Of a stretch of DNA of 64,000 bases, positions 16,570-24,931 are shown in pieces; position 1 is the stretch's first letter, and the number at the start of each line of letters is the position of its first letter. The notes under the pieces are model-generated. The model made no database searches. It was not told the origin of the DNA and saw only the letters and a program-made list of their open reading frames with translations. A program made the translations under genes and the position numbers. This DNA is from Roseomonas gilardii (GTDB taxonomy: Bacteria; Pseudomonadota; Alphaproteobacteria; Acetobacterales; Acetobacteraceae): NCBI RefSeq assembly GCF_001941945.1, contig NZ_CP015583.1:1816501-1880500 (forward strand), read 5' to 3'.

Positions 16570-17726
16570 GCGATGCGCTCCCCCGCCAGCCAGACCGAGC
16601 GCACCATGGGCAGCGCGGCGCCCGACGGTGCGAGCGAGGCGGGCAGGGGGCGCACCCGCACCATGTCGCCGCGCAGCCCGGGCTCCAGCCTGCCGCGATC
16701 CTCCAGCCGCGCCATGCGGGCGGGGTTCGCGGTGACCAGGGCGATCGCGGCCGGGAGGCCGATACCTTCCCCCAGGCCGAGACGCCAGGCGGCCTCCAGC
16801 ATGGCGGGGGGCACGTAGTCGCTGGCGATGCAGTCCGCCAACCCTTCGCGCACCAGGTCGATGGCCGCGACATTGCCCGAGTGGCTGCCGCCGCGCACGA
16901 GGTTCGGCGCGCCCACGATGACGTCCATGCCATGCGCGTGGGCGGCGCGGGCGGCCTCCTGGTTCACCGGGAACTCGCTGACACGGATGCCGTCCGCATG
17001 GTTCCGCGCGACCTCCGCGGAGCTCCAGTCGTCATGCGAGGCCAGCGGAACCCGCCCGCCCAGCGTTTCCAGAAGCGCGGCGCGGTTGCGGGGGGCATTC
17101 GCCGTGCGCAGCGCGGTCATCGCCTCGATATGCGCCTCGATCTCCCCGTCCTTCATCCCCTCGCGCCGCTTCATGGCACGATAGCGGTCCATGTCCACGA
17201 ACTGACCCACGCCGGGCACATGGTCCATCAGGCTGGCGAAGCGCAGCAGCGGATGGGAGGCGACCTCGGCCAGCAGCGAATCCATGTCCGGCGCCGGCAG
17301 CTCGCAGCGCAGATGCAGGAAGTGGTCGCATTTCATCACCCCCGCCAGGCCGAGCGCGGCGAGGTCGGCCACCCCGTCCAGGAAGGTCCGGTGCCGCCCG
17401 CCGGTCGTGTTGATGTCGCCCACGCAGAGGGCATCGAAGACCGTCGTCACCCCGGCGGCCGCGGTCTGCGCGTCGTGCGACAGCATGGCGGAGCGCGAGG
17501 GCCAGCGCGCCCCGGCGCGCGGCAGGACCTGACGTTCCAGGTTGTCGGTGTGCAGGTCGATGATGCCGGGGATCAGGTAGTCCCCCTCCAGGTCCAGCGC
17601 GCCCGGTGCCTGGCTGCGGCCCGGGGCGATCTCCGCGATCAGGCCGTCGTGGAGGAGGATGGTGCCGTCGAGCAGGCGATCGGGCAGGACGAGGGTGGCA
17701 TTGGTCAGGATCTGTTCGCGGGACAT
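16566..17726 (-). CDS. phnM: Alpha-D-ribose 1-methylphosphonate 5-triphosphate diphosphatase
   Basis: 386 aa, amidohydrolase fold. PhnM removes diphosphate from ribose-1-methylphosphonate 5-triphosphate in the C-P lyase pathway. The metal site reads GIIDLHTDNLERQVLPR (about 52-68), with HDAQTAAAGVTTVFDALCVG next and LASHDDWS further on; these are PhnM signatures. The ATG at 17726 gives the usual length; an ATG at 17741 would add five residues. Neither has a clear ribosome site. It is the first gene of a pair with DUF1045. The other C-P lyase genes (phnGHIJKL) are not in the window, so this pair is detached from its pathway or the rest lies elsewhere. Confidence 0.88.
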   Translation of the reverse strand: MSREQILTNATLVLPDRLLDGTILLHDGLIAEIAPGRSQAPGALDLEGDYLIPGIIDLHTDNLERQVLPRAGARWPSRSAMLSHDAQTAAAGVTTVFDALCVGDINTTGGRHRTFLDGVADLAALGLAGVMKCDHFLHLRCELPAPDMDSLLAEVASHPLLRFASLMDHVPGVGQFVDMDRYRAMKRREGMKDGEIEAHIEAMTALRTANAPRNRAALLETLGGRVPLASHDDWSSAEVARNHADGIRVSEFPVNQEAARAAHAHGMDVIVGAPNLVRGGSHSGNVAAIDLVREGLADCIASDYVPPAMLEAAWRLGLGEGIGLPAAIALVTANPARMARLEDRGRLEPGLRGDMVRVRPLPASLAPSGAALPMVRSVWLAGERIA

Positions 17727-17819
17727 GGCCGGATTCTGCATGGCAGGCCCGGCCGCGCCAGCGGCGGGTTCATGACAACACGAAGAAAACAGCCAGGAAA
17801 AGCAACCGCCCGTACCGGG

Positions 17820-18380
17820 TCAGAGCATCTCCGGCCGGAACAGCGACCGGCGGCTGATGATCCGGCCCGACACCATGAAGACGCCATCCCCCGTATAGTG
17901 CAGCGTTTCCGGATGCCGGGGGGAGGGGGCGACATGCGCCTTCACCACCTCGAAGACGAAGAGATCGTATTTCCCGACCAGCGCATCGTCATGCAGCCGG
18001 CATTCGAAGCTGGCATGGCATTCGCCGATCAGCGGCGCCCGGACCTCGCGGGCCGGTTCGGCGGTCAGGCCGAAAGCGGCGAACTTGTCCGTCTCCGCCC
18101 CGCTGCAGTTGCCGATCCCGACGACCTCGTCGGTCAGGCGGGTGGTGGGCAGGTTGATCACGCATTCGCCGCTTTCGCGGATCATCCGGTGGCTGTGGTT
18201 GCCGCGCGAGATCATGCAGGCGACCAGGGAGGGCGAGAATTCCATCACCATGTGCCAGCCCAGGGTCATGATGTTGTTCCGCCCCTGCCATTGCGAAGAG
18301 ACGAGCACGATCGGCCCGGGCTCAAGATAGCGGCGGACCCCGGCGGTCGGGAAATCCTCCTTGCGGACAGTCTTGGGCAT
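17820..18380 (-). CDS. Flavin reductase-like FMN-binding protein
   Basis: 186 aa of the flavin reductase/DIM6-NTAB family with a split-barrel FMN fold. Visible family features are PIVLVSSQWQGRNNIMTLGW, an MISRGNHSHRMIRESGECVI segment that contacts FMN, and a C-terminal DGVFMVSGRIISRRSLF. Such proteins reduce flavin for partner monooxygenases or act as stand-alone flavoproteins. AGGAAG five bases before the ATG at 18380 fixes the start; longer in-frame versions have no similarity. It is upstream of phnM on the same strand with a 93-bp gap, so the two are not clearly one operon. Confidence 0.85.
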   Translation of the reverse strand: MPKTVRKEDFPTAGVRRYLEPGPIVLVSSQWQGRNNIMTLGWHMVMEFSPSLVACMISRGNHSHRMIRESGECVINLPTTRLTDEVVGIGNCSGAETDKFAAFGLTAEPAREVRAPLIGECHASFECRLHDDALVGKYDLFVFEVVKAHVAPSPRHPETLHYTGDGVFMVSGRIISRRSLFRPEML

Positions 18381-18561
18381 GGGGGCTTCCTGACTGTGTC
18401 CCGGACGGGCCGGCCCTCCGGGGGATGCCGTTCCAACAGCCGCGCACCGCATCCGTTGCGGGTGAATCTCGGCGGGCCAGATGCCAAGCCGGAAGGGGCG
18501 AAGCGTGCCCCGGTCCGGGGAAAACTCCCGCACCGTCGCCGCATCATGCAGTCAGGAAAAA

Positions 18562-18637
18562 TGGCTCCCCGAGTTGGACTCGAACCAACGACCTAGCGAT
18601 TAACAGTCGCGTGCTCTACCAGCTGAGCTATCGGGGA
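18562..18637 (-). tRNA. tRNA-Asn (anticodon GTT)
   Basis: 76 nt including an encoded CCA. The acceptor stem TCCCCGA/TCGGGGA, the D-arm TAGCTCAGCTGGTAGAGCA, the anticodon loop CTGTTAA (GTT) and the T-arm GGTTCGAGTCC all fold as expected. Five T residues follow the CCA directly. It is transcribed away from tRNA-Cys, 171 bases downstream of it. Confidence 0.97.
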
Positions 18638-18808
18638 TCGCCGTGGTGGGGCTCATCTATCCGAGGGCGGCGGGGGCCGCAAGACAGGGGAGCCAGATTT
18701 TTTCAAACAATCGGGCATTCTCCGGAATATCGGCCCGCCGCTTCGCGCAAGACAGCAGGAACCAGCCACAAGCGGCTGATTTCACGGTATTCAGGATGAA
18801 TGGGGGTG

Positions 18809-18882
18809 TGGAGGCTCCGGGCGGAATCGAACCGCCGTACACGGTTTTGCAGACCGCTCCCTAACCACTCGGGCACGGAGCC
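18809..18882 (-). tRNA. tRNA-Cys (anticodon GCA)
   Basis: 74 nt including an encoded CCA. The acceptor stem GGCTCCG/CGGAGCC, the anticodon stem-loop GCGGT-CTGCAAA-ACCGT (GCA) and the T-arm GGTTCGATTCC are complete. It is the upstream member of a two-tRNA group with tRNA-Asn. The 171-bp space between them holds no gene. Confidence 0.97.
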
Positions 18883-19027
18883 ACGCCGCCCATCTACGGG
18901 GCGGGCACCGTCCTGTCCAGAGGGGTGGGGCGGGAAGCTGATACATTCGCGGCTGTAGGCTTGGCCCCATGCCCGCACGGACCTATAAGCGGCCCGAGAT
19001 ACGACCATCAGGGGGTCCAGAGGCGGC

Positions 19028-19684
19028 ATGGATTACGTCGAGGCGCGCCGTTACATGGTGGACGGGCAGGTCCGCCCCAACAAGGTGACCGACACCCGGT
19101 TGCTGGATGCCATGCTGACACTGCCGCGCGAGCGCTTCGTGCCGCAGGGCATGGCGGACCGCGCCATGGTGGATGGCGACGTGCCGCTCGGCGAGGGGCG
19201 CTTCCTGATGCAGCCGATGGCCCTGGCGCGGCTGGTTCAGCTCATGAACCCGCGGGCGGGGGAGCGCGTGCTGGTGGTTGCCGCCGGCACGGGCTACGGC
19301 GCCGCGGTCCTGGCGGAGATGGGGGCCGAGGTCGTCGCGCTGGAATCCGATGGACGCCTGGTCGCCATCGCGCGCCGCGCCCTGGGCGACCTGACCGGGC
19401 TGCGCCTGAGGCTGGAGCAGGGCGATCTCGCCGCCGGCTGGCCCGAGGCCGCACCCTATGACGCCATCCTCATCGAGGGAGCGGTGCCCCAGGTGCCGGA
19501 GGCCATTTCCTCGCAGCTCGCCGAGGGCGGGCGACTCGTGACCGTGCTGCGGCCAGAGGGCCAGACCGGCCGGGCGGTGCTCGGCCGCCGGACCGGTGGC
19601 GCCTTCTCCGCGGTACCGGCCTTCGACTGCCAGACGGAGCGGCTGCCCGGCTTCTCCGCGCCCGCCGGATTCGTCTTCGCCTGA
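19028..19684 (+). CDS. pcm: Protein-L-isoaspartate O-methyltransferase-family protein
   Basis: 218 aa, class I SAM methyltransferase. The PCMT N-terminus is DYVEARRYMVDGQVRPNKVT. The SAM-binding motif I is VLVVAAGTGYGAAVLAEMGA at about 81-100, followed by an acidic VVALESD. Pcm repairs damaged aspartyl residues in proteins. The short alphaproteobacterial form located next to tolC, as here, is annotated as Pcm, but its activity has seldom been tested. It begins the pcm-tolC-popZ-valS row. Confidence 0.87.
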   Translation: MDYVEARRYMVDGQVRPNKVTDTRLLDAMLTLPRERFVPQGMADRAMVDGDVPLGEGRFLMQPMALARLVQLMNPRAGERVLVVAAGTGYGAAVLAEMGAEVVALESDGRLVAIARRALGDLTGLRLRLEQGDLAAGWPEAAPYDAILIEGAVPQVPEAISSQLAEGGRLVTVLRPEGQTGRAVLGRRTGGAFSAVPAFDCQTERLPGFSAPAGFVFA

Positions 19685-19943
19685 CGGCAGGGGCCGCCCG
19701 GGCCCCAGGGGCGGAAGCCCCGCCTGGATGGCCCGGAAGACATCCCCGACCGGACCGGGCCCGCCAGACGGGCCCGGCCCAATGCCCGCCGGGGCCCACC
19801 CGCCTTCCCGCTGCCGCCCGTCCGCGACCATCCCTCCGGATGACGGCTCTTCTGGCCATGGGGCGGCGGGGCGGTCTAGGCTCCGGCAAAACCATCCCTC
19901 GAGACCTGGGCGCCCGGCCTTCGGGCCCGCGCAAGGAGTTCCG

Positions 19944-21338
19944 GTGCCGATGTCACGACGCCTCACCCTCGCTCTCGCCACCGCTCTTGCCCTTCCCGCC
20001 GCAGCCAAGGCACAGACGCTGCAGGAAGCCCTGGCGCAGACCTATGCCAACAACCCGACGCTGCAGACAGCGCGTGCCCAGTTGCGCGTGGTGGACGAGA
20101 ACGTGCCGCAGGCCCTGGCGGGCTGGCGGCCCACCGTGTCGCTGAGCGGCTCGGCCGGCTATGTGGACGGCACGGCGCGCGCGCGACAGAACGACGTATC
20201 CTACTACAGCCACGTCTCCCGGAACACGATGACGCTGGCGGCGACGGCGTCGCAGCCGATCTATCGCGGTGGCCGTACCGTGGCCTCCACCCGCCGGGCG
20301 GAGAACCAGGTCCTGGCGCAGCGCGCCCGCCTCCTCGCCACGGAGCAGCAGGTGCTGCAGCAGGCGATCAACGCCTATGTCAACATGATCCTCTACTCCG
20401 AGGAGCTGCGCCTCAACGTCAACAACGTTCAGGTGCTGCAGCGCCAGCTCGATGCAACCAACGAGCGCTTCCGGGTCGGCGAGATTACCCGCACCGACGT
20501 GGCCCAGGCAGAGTCGCGGCTTTCCTCCGCCCGCGCCAACCGCGCCACGGCGGAAGGCCAGCTCCAGAGCGCCCGCGCCGTCTTCCAGCAGGTGATCGGC
20601 ATGGTGCCGAACCGGCTGACCGCGCCGCAGCCGCTGAAGGCGCCGGTCCGCTCCTCACAGGAAGCGAGCCAGATGGCCGCCGTCAACAACCCGAACGTGG
20701 TGGCCTCGCTGTTCGACGAGGCCGCGGGGCGCGACTTCATCGACGTGCAGATGTCCACGCTTCTGCCACAGGCGAGCCTGCAGGCGCAGGGTTACCGCGC
20801 CGATAACTCCACGGCCGACGGCACGCGCTTCACGGGTGGGCAGTTCACCGCCAACGTCACCGTGCCGCTGTACCAGGGCGGTGCGGAGTATGCGAGCGTG
20901 CGCGCCGCGCGCCAGGACGCGTCGCGGCTGCGGCAGGTGGTGGACGACCAGCGCCGCACGGCCAGCCAGCAGGCGACCTCCGCCTGGGAAACGCTGGTGA
21001 GCAACCGCGCCACCGTCGAGGGCAACCGCTCCGCCATCCGCGCCGCCGAGGTCGCGCTGGACGGCGTGCAGCGCGAGGCGGTGGTCGGCAGCCGCACCAC
21101 GCTGGACGTGCTGAACCAGGAGCAGGAGCTGCTGAACAACCGCGTGGCGCTGGTGCAGGCACTGGCAAGCAACGTGACCTCCTCCTACGCGCTCGCGGCG
21201 GCGGTGGGGCGGCTGACGGCGAAGGACCTCGCCCTGCCGGTGCAGATCTATGACATGACATCCTATTACAAGGCGGTGCGCGACCGCTGGATCGGCCTGG
21301 GCGACTACACGCCGGTCGCCGCCACGACGGAACGCTGA
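19944..21338 (+). CDS. tolC: TolC-family outer-membrane efflux channel
   Basis: About 464 aa. A signal peptide (SRRLTLALATALALPAAAKA) is followed by two outer-membrane efflux domains: QTLQEALAQTYANNPTLQTA at the mature start, then alternating coiled-coil helices. NERFRVGEITRTDVAQAESR is the classic second-helix motif, and its internal repeat ends GSRTTLDVLNQEQELLNNRV. TolC trimers form the exit duct for tripartite efflux and type I secretion. GTG at 19944 has AAGGAG at five bases; the ATG at 19950 would sit 11 bases away, so GTG is preferred. popZ follows two bases after its stop codon. The 259-bp upstream gap shows no gene. Confidence 0.92.
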   Translation: MPMSRRLTLALATALALPAAAKAQTLQEALAQTYANNPTLQTARAQLRVVDENVPQALAGWRPTVSLSGSAGYVDGTARARQNDVSYYSHVSRNTMTLAATASQPIYRGGRTVASTRRAENQVLAQRARLLATEQQVLQQAINAYVNMILYSEELRLNVNNVQVLQRQLDATNERFRVGEITRTDVAQAESRLSSARANRATAEGQLQSARAVFQQVIGMVPNRLTAPQPLKAPVRSSQEASQMAAVNNPNVVASLFDEAAGRDFIDVQMSTLLPQASLQAQGYRADNSTADGTRFTGGQFTANVTVPLYQGGAEYASVRAARQDASRLRQVVDDQRRTASQQATSAWETLVSNRATVEGNRSAIRAAEVALDGVQREAVVGSRTTLDVLNQEQELLNNRVALVQALASNVTSSYALAAAVGRLTAKDLALPVQIYDMTSYYKAVRDRWIGLGDYTPVAATTER

Positions 21339-21340
21339 AC

Positions 21341-22003
21341 ATGTCCGGAACGCAGGGGCCCAACGGCCAGGACCCCAACATGGAGGACATCCTGGCCTCC
21401 ATCCGCCGCATCCTGAACGAGGACGAGCCCACCACCAGCGCCCCTGCCGCCCCGGCGGCGGCGGCCATGCCCGGCACCCTGCCGCCCCGGCTGGCGCCGG
21501 TGGTGCCGGCACCCGCGCAGGCAGCGGGAGGGCCGGCGCCGGCCCTGCCGGGCTCGACGCCCCTGACCTCCAGCCCGGCCCCGCACCGGGCAGAGGAGCC
21601 TGCGGAGGAGGAGGCGCCGGCACCCGACCCGGTGCCTGCCACCGCTCCCGGCACCGAGTCCGGCCCCGAACCCCTGACCCTGACCGAGGCGATGATGGTC
21701 GCACCCGAGGCTCCGTCCGGGCCGCCCACCGTAGCGCCGTCGCCCGATGCGGTGCCGTCCAACGGCTCGCTGCTGGCGCCCTCCACGGCCGCCGCCGCCG
21801 CCGCCGCGCTGGGCGAGCTGGCGCGCGCCGTGGCGGCCGAGCAGAAGAGTGTCATCTCCCGCAACGGCCCGAGCATCGAGGACGTGGTGCGCGAGGAGAT
21901 CCGCCCGCTGGTGAAGAACTGGCTGGACGCTCATCTGCCGGGGATGGTGGAGCGCATGGTGCGCGCGGAGATCGAGAGAGTGCTCGGCCGACCGGCCGCC
22001 TGA
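21341..22003 (+). CDS. popZ: Polar organizing protein PopZ (DUF2497)
   Basis: 220 aa with PopZ architecture. A short N-terminal helix (NMEDILASIRRILNEDEP, 13-30) binds client proteins. A long acidic and Pro/Ala-rich disordered linker spans about 31-145. The C-terminal oligomerisation helices read SIEDVVREEIRPLVKNWLDA and PGMVERMVRAEIERVLG. PopZ forms a polar meshwork that anchors ParB-parS and cell-cycle proteins in Caulobacter. Position just before valS matches the alphaproteobacterial arrangement. The linker length and composition vary widely in the family. Confidence 0.9.
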   Translation: MSGTQGPNGQDPNMEDILASIRRILNEDEPTTSAPAAPAAAAMPGTLPPRLAPVVPAPAQAAGGPAPALPGSTPLTSSPAPHRAEEPAEEEAPAPDPVPATAPGTESGPEPLTLTEAMMVAPEAPSGPPTVAPSPDAVPSNGSLLAPSTAAAAAAALGELARAVAAEQKSVISRNGPSIEDVVREEIRPLVKNWLDAHLPGMVERMVRAEIERVLGRPAA

Positions 22004-22102
22004 GGCCGGAACGCGGAAGGGATGTTCTGAGAAGGGTGTTCTGACCCGGGCGCAACCCTTCCGCACTTGACGTTCGGGCGTCTCCCGGCACAGGGATGCG
22101 CC

Positions 22103-24799
22103 ATGCTCGAAAAGACCCTGACGCCCGCCGATTTCGAGGCGAAGCTCTACGAAGGTTGGGAACAGTCCGGGGCCTTCTCCGCCCGGCCGGACAGCCCGGC
22201 CCAGCCCTTCACGATCATGATCCCGCCGCCCAACGTCACGGGCAGCCTCCATATCGGCCATGCCCTAACCTTCACGGTGCAGGACATGCTGATCCGGTGG
22301 CGCCGGATGCAGGGGCGGGACACGCTGTGGCAGCCGGGCACCGACCATGCCGGCATCGCCACCCAGATGGTGGTGGAGCGCCTGCTGGGCACCCAGGGCC
22401 TCAAGCGGCGCGAGATCGGGCGCGAGGCCTTCACCCAGCATGTCTGGGAATGGAAGGCGCAGTCCGGCGGCACCATCACCCGGCAGCTCCGCCGCCTCGG
22501 TGCCAGCCTGGACTGGCCGCGCGAGCGCTTCACCATGGATGAAGGGCTCTCCGAGGCCGTCCGGGAGGTCTTTGTCACCCTGCACGAGCAGGGGCTGATC
22601 TACCGCGACCGCCGGCTGGTGAACTGGGACCCCGTCTTCCAGTCGGCGATCTCCGACCTGGAGGTCGAGAGCCGCGAGGTGAAGGGCCATCTCTGGCACC
22701 TGCGCTATCCCGTCGAGGGCCAGCCGGGCCGCTTCCTGACCGTGGCGACCACGCGGCCCGAGACGATGCTGGGCGACACCGCCGTCGCCGTGCATCCGGA
22801 GGACGAGCGCTATCGCGACCTGATCGGCCGGCATGTGATCCTGCCGCTGACGGGCCGGCGCATCCCGGTGGTGGCGGACGAGTACTCCGACCCGGAAAAG
22901 GGCACCGGCGCGGTAAAGATCACCCCGGGCCATGATTTCAACGACTTCCAGGTCGGCAAGCGGCATGGCCTCGCCGCCCTCTCGGTGCTGGATGCCGAGG
23001 CGCGGGTGATGCTGGAGGAGATCGAGGGCGATCTCGCCGCGGTCGAGGGCATCGCCGATCCGGATTTCGTGCGCTCGCTGGCCGGGCTGGACCGCTTCAA
23101 GGCGCGCGAGGCGATCGTGGCGGAGATGGAGCGGCTGGAACTGCTGGAGAAGATCGAGGCGCATGTCCATGCCGTGCCGCATGGCGATCGTTCCGGCGTG
23201 CCGATCGAGCCGCGCCTGACCATGCAGTGGTACTGTGACGCCGCGACCCTGGCGAAGCCCGCCATCGCCGCGGTCGAGGACGGGCGCATGCAGTTCGTCC
23301 CCAAGCAGTGGGAGAACACCTTCTTCGCCTGGATGCGGGAGATCGAGCCTTGGTGCGTCTCCCGCCAGCTTTGGTGGGGGCACCGCATCCCCGCCTGGTA
23401 CGGGCCGGACGGCACCGCCTTCGTGGCGCGCGACGAGGCCGCGGCCCAGGCCCAGGCGCGCGCGCATTACGGACGCGACGAGACACTGACCCGCGACGAG
23501 GACGTGCTCGACACCTGGTTCTCCTCGGCGCTCTGGCCCTTCTCCACGCTGGGCTGGCCGCAGCAGACGCCGGAGCTCGCGCGCTACTACCCGACCGACG
23601 TGCTGGTGACGGGCTTCGACATCATCTTCTTCTGGGTCGCCCGGATGATGATGATGGGTATGCACTTCATGGGCGACGTGCCCTTCCGCACCATCTACAT
23701 CCACGGTCTGGTCCGCGACGAGAAGGGCCAGAAGATGTCGAAGAGCAAGGGGAACGTGATCGATCCCCTGGAGCTGATCGACAGCTACGGCGCCGATGCG
23801 ATGCGCTTCACCATCGCCGCCCTGGCCGGGCCGGGGCGCGACGTGAAGCTGGGGCGCTCCCGCGTCGAGAACGGCCGCTCCTTCATCACCAAGCTCTGGA
23901 ACGCCGCGCGCTTCTGCGAGATGAACGGCATCCAGGCCGATCCGGGCTTCCTGCCGGAGGCCTGCACCACGCCGCTGGCACGCTGGGTGATCGACGCGGC
24001 GAATCTCGCGGTGCGGGAGGCCACGGCGGCGCTGCAGGCCTACCGCTTCGACGAATACGCCGCCGCGGTGCGCCGCTTCGCCTGGGATACCTTCTGCGAC
24101 TGGTTCCTGGAATTCGCCAAGCCGGCGCTTGCCTCGGGCGACACGCCGGAGGCGCGCGAGGCCAAGGGCGCGGCGCAGCACGTGCTGGGCGTGCTGCTCA
24201 AGCTGATGCATCCGGTGACGCCCTTCGTCACCGAGGAGCTGTGGCACAAGATGGGCTACGGCCCGGAGCTGAGCCTGATTCACACCGCCTGGCCGGAGCC
24301 CGTGCGGGTGAGCGAGCCCGAGGCGGCGCGCGAGGAGATGGACTGGCTGGTCGGGCTGGTCTCCACCGTGCGCGGCGTGCGGGCGGAGATGAACGTGCCG
24401 CCCAGCCAGCGTTTCCCGCTGCTGGTGCAGGGGGCGGGGCCGGAGGTGCTGGCGCGCGGCCAGCGCTGGCTGGACACCATCGCCCGCATGGCACGGATCG
24501 AGGCGATCCAGCCGCTCGCCGGCGAGCCGCCGAAGGGCGTGGCGCAGGCGGTGCTGGGCGAGGCGACGATCATGCTGCCGCTGGCCGGCATCATCGACAT
24601 CGATGCCGAGCGTGCCCGTCTGGCCAAGGAGCGCGGCAAGGCCGAGGCGGAGGCGAAGAAGATCGCCGCCAAGCTCGACAACGCCGATTTCGTTGCGCGT
24701 GCCAAGCCTGAGGTGGTCGAGGAGAACCGCGAACGCCTCGCCGCAGCCCAGGCGGAAATCGCCCGGCTGGAGGCCGCGCTGGGCCGCATTGCGGCCTGA
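22103..24799 (+). CDS. valS: Valyl-tRNA synthetase
   Basis: 898 aa class Ia synthetase that charges tRNA-Val. The HIGH region is PPPNVTGSLHIGHAL (about 41-55). The editing domain carries TVATTRPETMLGDTAVAVHP, the KMSKS loop is GQKMSKSKGNVIDP (about 540), and a C-terminal coiled coil (ERARLAKERGKAEAEAKKIA) is present. Length is normal. The start is the ATG at 22103, after AGGGATG, because the upstream extension lacks similarity. It ends the pcm-tolC-popZ-valS cluster. Confidence 0.96.
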   Translation: MLEKTLTPADFEAKLYEGWEQSGAFSARPDSPAQPFTIMIPPPNVTGSLHIGHALTFTVQDMLIRWRRMQGRDTLWQPGTDHAGIATQMVVERLLGTQGLKRREIGREAFTQHVWEWKAQSGGTITRQLRRLGASLDWPRERFTMDEGLSEAVREVFVTLHEQGLIYRDRRLVNWDPVFQSAISDLEVESREVKGHLWHLRYPVEGQPGRFLTVATTRPETMLGDTAVAVHPEDERYRDLIGRHVILPLTGRRIPVVADEYSDPEKGTGAVKITPGHDFNDFQVGKRHGLAALSVLDAEARVMLEEIEGDLAAVEGIADPDFVRSLAGLDRFKAREAIVAEMERLELLEKIEAHVHAVPHGDRSGVPIEPRLTMQWYCDAATLAKPAIAAVEDGRMQFVPKQWENTFFAWMREIEPWCVSRQLWWGHRIPAWYGPDGTAFVARDEAAAQAQARAHYGRDETLTRDEDVLDTWFSSALWPFSTLGWPQQTPELARYYPTDVLVTGFDIIFFWVARMMMMGMHFMGDVPFRTIYIHGLVRDEKGQKMSKSKGNVIDPLELIDSYGADAMRFTIAALAGPGRDVKLGRSRVENGRSFITKLWNAARFCEMNGIQADPGFLPEACTTPLARWVIDAANLAVREATAALQAYRFDEYAAAVRRFAWDTFCDWFLEFAKPALASGDTPEAREAKGAAQHVLGVLLKLMHPVTPFVTEELWHKMGYGPELSLIHTAWPEPVRVSEPEAAREEMDWLVGLVSTVRGVRAEMNVPPSQRFPLLVQGAGPEVLARGQRWLDTIARMARIEAIQPLAGEPPKGVAQAVLGEATIMLPLAGIIDIDAERARLAKERGKAEAEAKKIAAKLDNADFVARAKPEVVEENRERLAAAQAEIARLEAALGRIAA

Positions 24800-24823
24800 G
24801 GCGGCAGGCGGAAGCATCCCACC

Positions 24824-24861
24824 CCATGCGGCAGGCCCATTGCTGCCGGTCTGCCGCATGG
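24824..24861. terminator. Hairpin after valS
   Basis: An 11-bp perfect inverted repeat (CCATGCGGCAG / CTGCCGCATGG) with a 16-nt loop begins 25 bases after the valS stop and ends 70 bases before the monooxygenase. No U-tract follows. Confidence 0.5.
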
Positions 24862-24931
24862 ACAAGCCGCGAGCGACCGGCCTAGAAATTCCGAGTCCGG
24901 AAAGACATGCCGGATCGGGAGCGCTGTCGCG

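Noticed and set aside
18562-18882. A tRNA-associated integration site for a mobile element
   Set aside because: No integrase gene, no direct repeat of a tRNA 3' end and no change in gene content were seen beside either tRNA.
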